A stretch of 64,000 nucleotides of DNA from UBA946 sp031550725 (GCA_031550725.1 JAVBOH010000005.1:23889-87888), one strand, 5' to 3'; counted from the stretch's first letter, positions 17,780-26,630 are shown. Notes: a model not told the origin generated them from the letters alone. Program-made: numbers and translations.

Positions 17780-18391
17780 TTATATTGCTTTTTGTTTTAC
17801 AACATTATCTTTAGCGGCGAAACTTTTAAGATGTTGTTGTATTTGATTAATTGTATTCCTGTTCGCTTTGTATATGTCACGCTTATCCTTATCAGTACCA
17901 TATGTAAGCATTTCTGAAAGGTATTCAACATAACCTGTTTTTTCAAGGCTCTCTATGAACAGTGGATTAAGTGCCTCCATCTGATTTGTGGGTGTATACA
18001 TTTCTCTCCATTCGTATAGTTTCTTCAAATACTCTGAAACGATACGCTGTGAATTTCTAAGCCATGCATGATATTCGCTTTCAGGGGACAGCTTAATTTG
18101 AACTGGAACGGCGATTTCCTGTTCAAATAACCTCAGCCCAAAATCATAACTGATTTTCTTTGCTGCTTCATATTGAGATAGTCCAAAAAGCTTTGCAACA
18201 AATCCTGTACCATCTCCATTCTCATGACATCCAAAGCAATAAAAATGATCGTCATAAATTTTCATGCTCGGAGTTTTGTCATTATGAAACGGACAGCATG
18301 CCACACCTGAGTGGTTTATATGTATACCATAAAATTTTGCAACATACTGCATAGGTATCTGATTTCTTATCTCTGCAAATATGTCTATCAA
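17780..18391 (-). CDS. CHC2 zinc-finger primase-like protein
   Basis: Contains the DnaG-type CHC2 zinc finger: CCPFHNDKTPSMKIY followed by HFYCFGCHENGDG, with the FVAKLFGLSQYEAAKKI helix. No TOPRIM catalytic domain follows, so it is a stand-alone zinc-finger protein of ~204 residues, as is common in conjugative and mobilizable elements, where it helps replicate the transferred strand. The start is probably the TTG at 18391, because AAAGGGG lies 8 bases upstream; the in-frame ATG at 18409 lacks a ribosome site. Confidence 0.82.
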   Translation of the reverse strand: MIDIFAEIRNQIPMQYVAKFYGIHINHSGVACCPFHNDKTPSMKIYDDHFYCFGCHENGDGTGFVAKLFGLSQYEAAKKISYDFGLRLFEQEIAVPVQIKLSPESEYHAWLRNSQRIVSEYLKKLYEWREMYTPTNQMEALNPLFIESLEKTGYVEYLSEMLTYGTDKDKRDIYKANRNTINQIQQHLKSFAAKDNVVKQKAI

Positions 18392-18451
18392 TATCACATC
18401 CCCTTTCATTCTGTTATGTTTGAAAGGGGTATTTTTTTCGGCGATATACAA

Positions 18452-18931
18452 CTCAACATCGGCGAGAATGTAAGCTGTATTATTTACCCCTTCACTAATA
18501 AGGACATTTAAAGGCTTTTTTTACAGGCTTTTTTGAAAAATAAAAATATATTCTACTTTTTGTACAAATTCCAGAGTGATATAATATACAATTATACAAA
18601 TTTTGAAAAACATTTTGAAATAGCCTGTAAAATTTAAGGATTTTTGTCCTTATATATAGAGGGACATATAAATTTCTGCTGTTCGCCGCCGCAGAAACAT
18701 TTTTGAGGGGTACGACATATTGAGAGAAAAGGTTATAAAACTGGAGTACGTATTTTTTTCGTTTTGGTATGTGTAGCAAGCCACAGAAAGTATCGTATAC
18801 TTTCGGATTTCACACAATTTTAATCGGATACCCCTCAAAAATTATTTGTTTACTGCCGCCAAACAAATGCTCATCCCTTTAAATTTTAGGTTGCACCTAC
18901 GACCGCTTTATATATTGGAGGTATTAATTTT
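18452..18931. other. Noncoding region with probable oriT
   Basis: Divergent gap between the primase operon (minus) and mobC-relaxase (plus). It is filled with inverted repeats (see the 18673-18868 entry). A GGAGG site for mobC is near 18917. I find no gene. Confidence 0.6.
18673..18868. other. Putative oriT: four inverted repeats
   Basis: Hairpin 1: TTTCTGC (18673-18679) and GCAGAAA (18691-18697). Hairpin 2: ATTTGTTT (18844-18851) and AAACAAAT (18861-18868). Both have loops ending in GCCGCC. Between them TTTTTGAGGGGTA (18700-18712) is repeated inverted at 18829-18841, and in the middle GAAAGTAT (18786-18793) pairs with ATACTTTC (18797-18804). The position directly upstream of mobC and the relaxase is the standard place for oriT. 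Confidence 0.68.
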
Positions 18932-19270
18932 ATGAGAAAATACAAGCAAGTGAAACGTAAAGAGATTGTGTATGACCTTGATGAATGGAAAGTGATTGAA
19001 GAAAGAGCTGCTGCTATTTCTGTAAAAACAGGAACGTACATCAAGCGAATATCTCTTGAAAATAACATAGTATGTTATGACTTGAAAGAGGCTGCACCAC
19101 TTTTGAATACGCTTCGTATTATTGGTAACAACATCAATCAGATTGCCAAAAAAGCAAACGAAACCAATAACATCTATGCAGATGATTTTGCAAAAATGGA
19201 GGATAATTTCACATCAATATGCCTTATGTTAAATCAATTCCTATCCACACTTCCGTCAATCGCAGCTTAG
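18932..19270 (+). CDS. mobC: MobC-family relaxosome accessory protein
   Basis: 112 residues. An N-terminal ribbon-helix-helix type region (KRKEIVYDLDEWKVIEERAA, SVKTGTYIKRISLEN) is followed by the MobC signature LRIIGNNINQIAKKANETNN. MobC-like proteins bind oriT and help the relaxase reach the nick site. It overlaps the relaxase gene by 52 bases, indicating coupled expression. A GGAGG site precedes the ATG. Confidence 0.88.
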   Translation: MRKYKQVKRKEIVYDLDEWKVIEERAAAISVKTGTYIKRISLENNIVCYDLKEAAPLLNTLRIIGNNINQIAKKANETNNIYADDFAKMEDNFTSICLMLNQFLSTLPSIAA

Positions 19271-20649
19271 CATACATACTGAATCCTGATAAGACTGAGG
19301 ATTTACTTTATACTGCCTCACTCAATTGCATGACAAATGCAAAGGCAGCATATTTATCTATGAAAACGGTATATGAGCATTACACAGGAGAAAAATATAA
19401 CGCACCCTTGCCAATTGAGGGCAAAGGGAGCGTTAAGGCAATTCACTATATTCAATCTTTTGACCCAAAAGATAATGTTTCGCCAGAGCTAGCTCATCGT
19501 ATTGCCAAAGCTTTTGCACGTAAGACTTTTGGTGATGACTGTCAAATTGTGATTGCAACTCATATTGACCGAGGTCATGTCCATTCGCATTTTATCTTGA
19601 ATTCATATTCATTAACAGGGCAGAAATTCAATGATAATCAAACTACACTCAATCATATAAAGGAGTATTCCGACAGGACGTGCCTTGCTTTTGGTATTCA
19701 ACCTTTTGATAAAACTAAGGGTAAGGGTAAAACTATGGCTTACAATGAGTGGGAGCATAAGAAGAAAGGTACGTCATGGAAACAAAAAATTCGTCTTGAA
19801 ATTGACAGGCTTATTGGCTCTGCTAAAAGTCTTGACGAACTGCTTTCTGAGCTTGAACTCAAGGGGTATGAGGTAAAACGTGGCAAATATATTTCAGTCA
19901 AAGCACCAGAGCAGCAACGCTTTGTTCGTACCAAAATGCTTGGCGAGGACTACACCGAAGATAGTCTTATCTCACGAATTATATGGCATGACATGGGTAC
20001 TGATATTTCGTTATCAGGTGAATTATCACCAATCAATATTGACTACAACAAAGCCATTGATGAAGTTTCAAAGCTTGCTGACAGTGGTGGAAAAATTCAG
20101 CGTATTCGTGACAGTTCATATCCATACTCATCAAAAAATGATATGGATATTTATAAACTATCTGCACAGTTAGCAATATTAAATCGTGACAATATCAGTT
20201 CAATAGGTGAGCTTGAGGGAAAAATTTACAGACTTAAACAATCCTATGAAAATGCAAGGGTTGAACTTAATTTGCTTACATCAAAGCAAGAATATCTTGA
20301 TACCCTGCTTGAACAAGCTGATACATATTTTTCGCTTGTTGATAAGCCTTACCTTACTGTTGCTGATAATCTACGATTAAACATTAGCAAACAATCACTT
20401 CAAAATGCTAACATTAATACTCGTGAAGATTATGAGCATATGAAATCAACACAGCAAGAGACAAAGCAAAAGCTTGCAGCCTTGAAAGAAAATTTTCAAA
20501 ACTGCAAGCGATATTATGATGTTTATTCGGATATTGCTAAAACTTATTATGCTATTTCAAGTGGGGACTATATTTCTAAGCTTGTTAAAGAGGAACAGGC
20601 AAGGCGTGAACGTGAGAAACAGGAGCAGAAGAAAGGTCACTCGCTTTGA
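19219..20649 (+). CDS. MOBP-type relaxase (mobilization protein)
   Basis: 476 residues. The relaxase domain covers about residues 1-240, with a likely catalytic tyrosine in SLAYIL (Y19), and the metal-binding histidine triad in ATHIDRGHVHSHFILN (H120, H122, H124). The C-terminal ~200 residues are coiled-coil and charged. Family: VirD2-like MobP. It nicks oriT, stays bound to the 5' end and pilots single-stranded DNA to a helper conjugation channel. No coupling protein or type IV secretion gene follows, so the element is mobilizable rather than self-transmissible. Confidence 0.92.
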   Translation: MPYVKSIPIHTSVNRSLAYILNPDKTEDLLYTASLNCMTNAKAAYLSMKTVYEHYTGEKYNAPLPIEGKGSVKAIHYIQSFDPKDNVSPELAHRIAKAFARKTFGDDCQIVIATHIDRGHVHSHFILNSYSLTGQKFNDNQTTLNHIKEYSDRTCLAFGIQPFDKTKGKGKTMAYNEWEHKKKGTSWKQKIRLEIDRLIGSAKSLDELLSELELKGYEVKRGKYISVKAPEQQRFVRTKMLGEDYTEDSLISRIIWHDMGTDISLSGELSPINIDYNKAIDEVSKLADSGGKIQRIRDSSYPYSSKNDMDIYKLSAQLAILNRDNISSIGELEGKIYRLKQSYENARVELNLLTSKQEYLDTLLEQADTYFSLVDKPYLTVADNLRLNISKQSLQNANINTREDYEHMKSTQQETKQKLAALKENFQNCKRYYDVYSDIAKTYYAISSGDYISKLVKEEQARREREKQEQKKGHSL

Positions 20650-20731
20650 TGTTGCTCACTCTCAACTAATTCATAATTTATGGCTTTTTTTAAATAGTTT
20701 TCACATATCAGTATAATTATATAAACATATT

Positions 20732-20842
20732 TTATTTTAATTTTATTGGTGCATAAAGTGCCATTTGATTATAACCTAAGCCAGCTTTTATTTCGTCATC
20801 AAGCTGTTCAAATGTCAATAGACCTGATGTAACAGTTCTAAA
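20732..20842 (-). pseudogene. Unidentified C-terminal gene fragment
   Basis: The minus-strand frame TSGLLTFEQLDDEIKAGLGY, then NQMALYAPIKLK and a stop at 20732, is clearly protein-like but has no start and no recognisable family. It abuts the stop of the DUF3784 gene. Bases 20650-20731 hold nothing else that I can see. Confidence 0.45.
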
Positions 20843-21166
20843 TTAGGTCAGCTTTTTCCGACATATAGTATTGGCTAAAACTGCTACAACAGCTATTGTT
20901 CCGAACAATCCCCACGGGATAATCCAAGAAATAGTCGCTGGTATTTCAAAACGATAATATGTCGCTATCCCCAGTATAACCGATATAATACTCGTGCCAC
21001 TTCCCAAGACACGGCAAAGTCTTTTTGTATTGTATCTTTGCTTTTTTTCTTTGCTTAACATATTATATCCCGCTATCAAGAAGCTTCCTCTTCCTATTAA
21101 TAGAATAACGGATATGATAACAAGGATTGCAACTACAGTCCAAGGTACCCAGATTGGCGTATTCAT
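20843..21166 (-). CDS. DUF3784-like small membrane protein
   Basis: 107 residues with three membrane segments (about 8-28, 56-72, 80-100). The motif GRGSFLIAGYNMLSKEKKQRYN plus KRLCRVLG is the hallmark of DUF3784 proteins in Clostridia. Function unknown. An AGGAGGA site precedes the ATG at 21166. Confidence 0.75.
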   Translation of the reverse strand: MNTPIWVPWTVVAILVIISVILLIGRGSFLIAGYNMLSKEKKQRYNTKRLCRVLGSGTSIISVILGIATYYRFEIPATISWIIPWGLFGTIAVVAVLANTICRKKLT

Positions 21167-21185
21167 AATTCATGTCCTCCTAAAA

Positions 21186-21647
21186 TTATTTTTTATCCAA
21201 TGCAAAAAGCAATTCAATTTCTGGTTTTTTGCCGATGCTTTTATCGGTGTGAAATTCATACTCCATGTTTAAGGCACTATATTCAGACGCAGGAAGCCAC
21301 TGGGTATAAAAGTATCTTTTTGCTTCACCGACTGCCAATCCCCACATAAAACCTAGCTTAGGCTTTATTGTTATTTTTCCATAAGCACCTGATGGTAAGC
21401 TAATAGAATCCAGTTGATCATGCTGTACCAACCCACCAATAAATAAGTTGAAGTGTCCACTATTTTTATCGTAATCCTTTGATATGACAAAGAAAGGCAA
21501 CACACTTTGGGGTACACTCTCTACTGCTCTATAATACTTTTTAGATAAAGAGGAAATGTCTTTTGAAATTGTTTTATCGCTGGATTCACCCCACAATCCA
21601 TAAACAATTTGTTGTGGCTGTGTCAAAATTGAAACTTCTAATGACAT
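21186..21647 (-). CDS. GyrI-like small-molecule-binding protein
   Basis: 153 residues from the start at 21647, which has AGGAGGTAA about 6 bases upstream (the ORF could begin at 21674 but without such a site). The sequence pattern (MSLEVSILTQPQQIVYGLWG, ISLPSGAYGKITIKP, EAKRYFYTQWLPASEY, EYEFHTD, EIELLFAL) fits the AraC effector-binding/GyrI-like fold, which binds drugs or hydrophobic ligands. As a stand-alone protein it may sequester or hydrolyse a toxic compound. Confidence 0.75.
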   Translation of the reverse strand: MSLEVSILTQPQQIVYGLWGESSDKTISKDISSLSKKYYRAVESVPQSVLPFFVISKDYDKNSGHFNLFIGGLVQHDQLDSISLPSGAYGKITIKPKLGFMWGLAVGEAKRYFYTQWLPASEYSALNMEYEFHTDKSIGKKPEIELLFALDKK

Positions 21648-21720
21648 TCTGTTACCTCCTAAACTATTGTGCATTATTCTAAAAAGATTTGCTTTTGCTC
21701 AACAAAACAAAACTTTCCTA

Positions 21721-22086
21721 TTACAGAAACTCAGCTATCACAATCTCATTTCCATCTATATCTTGCAAACGAACTTCATAAGTACCCCATTCGTATCTAA
21801 TTGCATCGGACAATATGACTCCCTTCTCCTTCAAGCGTTCGATTGTGGAATCAAGGCTTGTGGTCTGAAAAACAAATGATTGGTGTCCAGTTGGTGCTAT
21901 GCTGCATTTTTGGCAATCCCATATACAAATCATAGGAGCATTTTTTATGAACCCAAGATAAACTCCATTTGTATTGTCATCATCCGTTTTAATAATTGGT
22001 ATTTCTAATACTTGTTCAAAAAAATTAATGAGTTCTTCTGCTTTTTCAGAGAAAATATTCGTACAATAATATCCTGTTATCATCAT
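21721..22086 (-). CDS. VOC-family (glyoxalase/bleomycin-resistance) protein
   Basis: 121 residues with the paired beta-alpha-beta-beta-beta modules of the vicinal oxygen chelate fold: AEELINFFEQVLEIPIIK, NGVYLGFI, SFVFQTTSLDSTIERLKEKG and a C-terminal VRLQDIDGNEIVIAEF. Metal-binding positions are plausible (final E). Members include fosfomycin and bleomycin resistance proteins and dioxygenases; the substrate cannot be told. Confidence 0.78.
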   Translation of the reverse strand: MMITGYYCTNIFSEKAEELINFFEQVLEIPIIKTDDDNTNGVYLGFIKNAPMICIWDCQKCSIAPTGHQSFVFQTTSLDSTIERLKEKGVILSDAIRYEWGTYEVRLQDIDGNEIVIAEFL

Positions 22087-22115
22087 CTTACCTCCATTTT
22101 TGATTTATTATTCTT

Positions 22116-23147
22116 TTATAATTTCATTTCTAAAAACGTATCAGCAATTCCTGCTACAAAGTTCCACTGACGTTCCATATATATTTTTAACCTTTGGGTG
22201 CTGTCTCTATAAACAGAATATACCATTTCCAAGTCATCAAAATGATTAGAAATAGCAGTTGCTGCACAAAAACCACTTTCCATTCCTGCGGAAATCCCTT
22301 CACCCATAGGATTTAAAAAACCTGCAATCTCTCCGGCAAACAAAATACGATCAACACCGTAATCAATGTTACACTTCGGACGAATATGTGGCATAAGCCA
22401 TTTTTCAGATTTAGTTTGCTTAGCTATATTCAAATTATGATATACTTTCATATAAGTAATGAACGCATCATAGTAAAAGCTAATCTTGCTTGTGTCTTTA
22501 ACTGAAACACCCAAGACCAAAAGATTATCTTTCACATTAAACCAAGCATCATACTCTGAAAGTTCAGGCTGTAGATATGCGTAGAAATAATGAGGGTCTA
22601 AGTCAATAGTTCCCTGATTAAAAGTTTGAAAAGTCGTGATGTATCTGGCATCAGTATAACCAAGTTTTCGTTTAAATGTTCCAATAACACCCTCGCAATC
22701 AATAATGTAGTGTGATTTTTCTGTATATGTTTTTTGACCGTTACGCATAGTGACAGTTACCGTTTGGTCATCTTTTACACAAGATATCGCAGCAGTACAA
22801 TCTCTTATTTCTGCGCCACTTTCTTTTGCTTTATCAACAAGCCAGTTATCAAAAGAGCTTCTCCAAACATTAAGTCCTTCTTGCTCAAAGCAATATTCTT
22901 TGCCTTTATCGTCTGTGAAAATCATTCCTTTATTTTGAATTGGTTCACACATTGACAGAGCAGGAACATCCTCATTGAAGTATTGTCGCACCAAATCCAT
23001 AGTCTTTTTTATTAAAACTCCAGAACAAGATTTGTAGCGTGGTAATTCAAATTTTTCAATCAATAACACTCTGTATCCATTTTGGGAGAGTGTTTTAGCA
23101 GCAGTACATCCTGTCGGACCTGCGCCAATTACTATTACATCATACAT
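22116..23147 (-). CDS. FAD-dependent oxidoreductase, geranylgeranyl-reductase-like
   Basis: 343 residues from ATG 23147 (GAGGA seven bases upstream; the longer ORF from 23213 includes an unlikely leader). The Rossmann dinucleotide motif GAGPTGCTAAKTL is at residues ~8-20, followed by the cysteine motif YKSCSGVL typical of this family, and the second FAD motif RILFAGEIAGFLNPMGEGIS at ~275. The family reduces isoprenoid double bonds or oxidises small molecules. It sits alone between the VOC gene and a serine-hydrolase remnant. Confidence 0.85.
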   Translation of the reverse strand: MYDVIVIGAGPTGCTAAKTLSQNGYRVLLIEKFELPRYKSCSGVLIKKTMDLVRQYFNEDVPALSMCEPIQNKGMIFTDDKGKEYCFEQEGLNVWRSSFDNWLVDKAKESGAEIRDCTAAISCVKDDQTVTVTMRNGQKTYTEKSHYIIDCEGVIGTFKRKLGYTDARYITTFQTFNQGTIDLDPHYFYAYLQPELSEYDAWFNVKDNLLVLGVSVKDTSKISFYYDAFITYMKVYHNLNIAKQTKSEKWLMPHIRPKCNIDYGVDRILFAGEIAGFLNPMGEGISAGMESGFCAATAISNHFDDLEMVYSVYRDSTQRLKIYMERQWNFVAGIADTFLEMKL

Positions 23148-23209
23148 TAGCAAATCCTCATTAACTTTTCTTGTTTCACTTTGGATTTCAATAAAACAGA
23201 ATTTATCTA

Positions 23210-23369
23210 TCACTTCTCTAAAATAAATGGTTTAATTACTTCCTCTATAAAATCGACCCTATCAAAAACTGTTGGTTTGAAATAGGAAGTGACCGTAATC
23301 ACGATGTTGTTTAGTGGATCAATATAGATTACATTCCCGCTATTCCCAATGTCGGCATATGTTTTTTTA
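23210..23369 (-). pseudogene. Serine hydrolase (beta-lactamase family) C-terminal fragment
   Basis: The frame reads YADIGNSGNVIYIDPLNNIV, then ITVTSYFKPTVFDRVDFIEE and a stop at 23210. This is the end of class C beta-lactamase-like hydrolases (GxxGNxxxIDPxxxxVV, then xSxxKPxxxDR). The catalytic SxxK and YxN parts are missing. Its left boundary merges into the stop of the next gene. Confidence 0.65.
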
Positions 23370-24110
23370 TCGTTCCCATTTCAGATAAACCATATCTACT
23401 AACTGTACTCCATCTTCAAACATTGGATGGTCGTAGTTATCTATAAAAAAGTTTTTTACTTTATGTGATTCTTTAAAACCACAGCTTTTATAAAAAGAAA
23501 GTGCCGAATAACAGTCACCCGTTCCAACAAACAAAATGTTGCAATCAGAACAATGAGTAAATAGAAATTCTATCAACGTTTTCCCATATCCTTTTCGCCA
23601 ACAATTAGGCAATACAGCAATATTTTTGAGTTCGTAAATACCATTATCTTCTTGTGTAATTACACATTCGGCTTTCACACCACCATCATCCAAAATAAAC
23701 ATTTTGCCACGTTCAAGGTATTTATCTATCATTTCTTCCGATTCATCAGCCAACAACAGCAGGTCAATATAGCTTTTCTTGTTGTCTGTAATTTTTCTTA
23801 TATCCATTATATTCACCACAACTTCTGATTTATTTCCCCATAACACTTTAGGTTCTTTCGATAACACATATCCATTTTCATAATCTTCATGGTGATAAAG
23901 AGTTAGCTCTAAACTCGATTGATTATATACAATCGACCACGGGGTTATCCATCTTTTATCATAACCGCCATGCGTTTGAGACACCTTCATCAGAGCATTC
24001 TTTATTTCGCTTTTTTCAAATATACCATCGTTTTCGAACAAAAGTTTTTCTAAAATATCATATCGTGCCTCTGTGACAATCATCTGGTTATCCAAATACT
24101 CCACTACCAC
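23367..24110 (-). CDS. Chimeric ORF: amide C-N hydrolase tail fused to GNAT acetyltransferase
   Basis: 247 residues with a GTG start. The first ~85 residues (ALMKVSQTHGGYDKRWITPW, SIVYNQSSLELTLYHHEDYE) look like the C-terminal end of acyl-CoA:6-APA acyltransferase-type (linear amide C-N) hydrolases. From ~residue 95 there is a complete GNAT domain with the acetyl-CoA loop LPNCWRKGYGKTLIEFL and FYKSCGFKESH. In-frame hydrolase-like residues (GYSVVVEYLDNQM) continue upstream of the GTG up to a stop codon, so the N-terminal part is a truncated gene that reads through into the acetyltransferase. The GNAT half may be active; the hydrolase half cannot be. Confidence 0.7.
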   Translation of the reverse strand: MVVEYLDNQMIVTEARYDILEKLLFENDGIFEKSEIKNALMKVSQTHGGYDKRWITPWSIVYNQSSLELTLYHHEDYENGYVLSKEPKVLWGNKSEVVVNIMDIRKITDNKKSYIDLLLLADESEEMIDKYLERGKMFILDDGGVKAECVITQEDNGIYELKNIAVLPNCWRKGYGKTLIEFLFTHCSDCNILFVGTGDCYSALSFYKSCGFKESHKVKNFFIDNYDHPMFEDGVQLVDMVYLKWER

Positions 24111-24159
24111 GGAGTATCCTGTTCAGCCCGAAATAGCGAGGTGATGCATCATTCCTATG

Positions 24160-24873
24160 TCAGAGTGCATCCATTCCGTCTTTCACATGTTGTTCACCCT
24201 CATTAAACCCTAATCCATGCATTTCCTTATGAAAACAAGCCCCCAAAGCTAACATACCAACCGTTGCTCCAACTAACCAAGCTATTGCTCCAAGCATCAT
24301 AATAATCGCTACATTAAAAGCAGCTCCCACCAGAAACAAAGGAATCGCTAAAGCAGAGCATACAAATAACCTGCGTACCCATTTATAGTTTTTATCTTCC
24401 TTTGAAAATATGAAAGCCGCAAAGAAAAGAGAAATACACATCAAGAAATATGATGCCATTAGTGCATAAAATATTGAGTTGGAATACCCACTCACAAGTA
24501 GCGTAAGCCCTTCAGTCATCCCATTTTGAATACTTGGAATTACTGTGACAAGTTGTATTAGATAATTTGCGATGGATATTCCTGCATAAAGTAACCCAAA
24601 ACTCAGTGCCAACTGGCTCCATATTTTTTTATTGTCGGATGCGTAAATATGTAAGCCACTAACAAAAACCACATAGGAAATGGCAAGTACTATAGATGGC
24701 ACTACCGTAAGCATCTGAATTGGGTGAAAGGCATTTTGGTAGTTGACAATCCCTTTCCATTCTGAAAAATCAAAGGTAACTGCCAAGAGAACAATAAACA
24801 ACACTGTGAATATTGCAACAGCTACCGATGAAACACCACAAACTTTATATACTAAACGATTATCCTTTTCCAT
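24160..24873 (-). CDS. Multi-pass membrane protein (DUF4386-like)
   Basis: 237 residues with six to seven membrane helices and short loops; a soluble C-terminal tail (CFHKEMHGLGFNEGEQ). General layout resembles DUF4386 membrane proteins of Clostridia, though without a decisive motif. It lies 10 bases downstream of the SDR gene and so belongs to the MarR-SDR transcript. Confidence 0.6.
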   Translation of the reverse strand: MEKDNRLVYKVCGVSSVAVAIFTVLFIVLLAVTFDFSEWKGIVNYQNAFHPIQMLTVVPSIVLAISYVVFVSGLHIYASDNKKIWSQLALSFGLLYAGISIANYLIQLVTVIPSIQNGMTEGLTLLVSGYSNSIFYALMASYFLMCISLFFAAFIFSKEDKNYKWVRRLFVCSALAIPLFLVGAAFNVAIIMMLGAIAWLVGATVGMLALGACFHKEMHGLGFNEGEQHVKDGMDAL

Positions 24874-24883
24874 ATCTATTCCT

Positions 24884-26101
24884 CTATTCTACGACAATAC
24901 AGTTTTCAAAAATGTTGATAACAGCTTGTAAATCATCTATCCATCCTAAAATTGCTTGTGAGTTCTTTTTCAGCATTTCGGGATTTTTCTCATATCCTTG
25001 CAACAATTTGTATTGATGCAAATAATAGGTTTTCAGTTTTTCAAATTCGGATTTATATTCTGCGGTTAGCCGCTGTCGCTTCGCCAATTCCAAAATAGAT
25101 ACCATGTTTTTTCGGAAAGCATCCGCTGCTGTGCCAACAGTTTTCTTGAAATCTCTTAGCACCCATTGACGCTCAAAAATGCTTCTTGTCAGCCATCCAT
25201 CATATTGTTCATCAAAAACACGGACAATATCTTCAATTTGCTCTGATAAGCTGCCCATGTCATTTAATGAGATAGTGGATACTTCTGTTTGAGTTTGCTT
25301 CTCAAAAAAACCTGCATCCATCAGTGCTTGTATTGATCCGATTTCTTGCCCGTTGTATCGCTTGGCATTTACAACAGAAAGTGCAAAGCCCAACCCCGCT
25401 TCTTCAGCATCCAACATATGTTTATCATTGATTTGATAAAACTCATTGGTTGTCATTCCCATAAGATGAGATACTTTTTCAATTGCTCTTTCTGCCGTTT
25501 CTGTCCTCACTAATCCCGGACCGATGGCGTATGTATAAATATTTGTTTCTTCAAGCTCACCAGACAATGTATTGCAAAGTTCTACTTGTGATGTCTTGAA
25601 TACTTCATATGCACCCATGTAAGGTGCAGCACCAGATGATGGAACAAAGACGATAACACCACTATTGTTTTTCTTCATATCTGGTAGAAATTTTTGAGCA
25701 AGCAGAACGGGGGCTCTTAAGTTTACTGTATAGCTTTTATCCCACTCTAAAACTGAGAGCTTGTCTACTGCTCCTATTGGTGTAACTGTCGCATTGTTGA
25801 ACACAACGTCAACAAACTCGTACTTATTTTTTATAAACCCATACAAATCATCTATTTGCTTTTCATCAGAAATATCCACCTTATAAAAAAAAACTTGCTC
25901 AGAATGCAATTCATGGTTTATTTTCTCTTGTGCCTGCATTCCTTTTTCAGCATCAATTTCAGCAATAATGATTTCTGCACCTAAATAGGCGAATGCACGA
26001 GCTGCCTCAAAGCCTATTCCACCACCTGCACCAGTAATTAATATGATCTTACCTAACAATGCATTTCTATCCAAATGTAGTTTTTCAATTAGCATAGTCA
26101 A
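24884..26101 (-). CDS. Short-chain dehydrogenase/reductase with long C-terminal extension
   Basis: 405 residues. SDR core: TGAGGGIGFEAARAF cofactor loop (residues ~22-36), VFNNATV for the NNAG strand, catalytic serine in VFVPSSGAA and YEVFK for the YxxxK pair. Classical SDRs stop near residue 250-280; here ~120 extra residues form a helical domain (RSIFERQWVLRDFKKTVGTA and following). Overlaps the MarR gene by 17 bases, so both are coupled and the MarR protein probably controls it. Substrate unknown; redox detoxification or lipid metabolism is plausible. Confidence 0.82.
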   Translation of the reverse strand: MTMLIEKLHLDRNALLGKIILITGAGGGIGFEAARAFAYLGAEIIIAEIDAEKGMQAQEKINHELHSEQVFFYKVDISDEKQIDDLYGFIKNKYEFVDVVFNNATVTPIGAVDKLSVLEWDKSYTVNLRAPVLLAQKFLPDMKKNNSGVIVFVPSSGAAPYMGAYEVFKTSQVELCNTLSGELEETNIYTYAIGPGLVRTETAERAIEKVSHLMGMTTNEFYQINDKHMLDAEEAGLGFALSVVNAKRYNGQEIGSIQALMDAGFFEKQTQTEVSTISLNDMGSLSEQIEDIVRVFDEQYDGWLTRSIFERQWVLRDFKKTVGTAADAFRKNMVSILELAKRQRLTAEYKSEFEKLKTYYLHQYKLLQGYEKNPEMLKKNSQAILGWIDDLQAVINIFENCIVVE

Positions 26102-26561
26102 TCCTCCCGTTTGTATAATTTTCAGAAGTTATAACCGATGCTGAAATCTTTTTCAGCAATTGTAGTAATTGATATTGTTCATCATCACTAAGTACCTTAA
26201 GAATTTTTGCACCCATTTCGCTTTGATACTCAATATATAGATTCATAAACTGTTCACCCTTTTCGGTCAGGATCAAACCAAAAGACCGCTTGTCACGAGG
26301 ATTTATAACACGCTCAATGTATTCTCTTTTTTCCAACCGATTTATAGTGCTTGTCAATGTGCTTTTGGGAACTTTTATCACATCCAAAAACTCACGAATT
26401 AGCATATCTTTCGTGTTTCCTACCAGCATAATCAAGTTAAGTTCAATAGGAGTAGAATAGGATAGCGTTTGATATCGTTCAACATCATTTGCTGTTGAAC
26501 TTTTCATCAAAATATTTAACCACATACTTGCTACTTCAAAATTAATCTCAACATCGTTCAC
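26085..26561 (-). CDS. MarR-family transcriptional regulator
   Basis: 158 residues, GTG start after GGAGG. Winged helix: REFLDVIKVPKSTLTSTINR recognition region, then LEKREYIERVINPRDKRSFG (the wing with the conserved DxR). C-terminal dimerisation helices follow. First gene of the operon with the SDR and the membrane protein; a consensus promoter with an inverted repeat lies directly upstream, typical of autorepression relieved by small phenolic or lipid ligands. Confidence 0.9.
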   Translation of the reverse strand: MNDVEINFEVASMWLNILMKSSTANDVERYQTLSYSTPIELNLIMLVGNTKDMLIREFLDVIKVPKSTLTSTINRLEKREYIERVINPRDKRSFGLILTEKGEQFMNLYIEYQSEMGAKILKVLSDDEQYQLLQLLKKISASVITSENYTNGRIDYAN

Positions 26562-26578
26562 ATTAGTTCCTCCTTCGT

Positions 26579-26630
26579 ATAGTGCGACTATCGTACAATT
26601 TATTATAAGCTATAAAATTGCAAAAGTCAA
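26579..26630 (-). promoter_or_regulatory. Promoter and candidate operator of the marR-SDR operon
   Basis: On the minus strand, TTGACT (26630-26625), spacer of 17, TATAAT (26607-26602). Downstream, GTGCGA-CTA-TCGTAC (26582-26596) and TAGT-GCG-ACTA (about 26579-26589) are overlapping inverted repeats, suitable as MarR sites. Confidence 0.7.
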
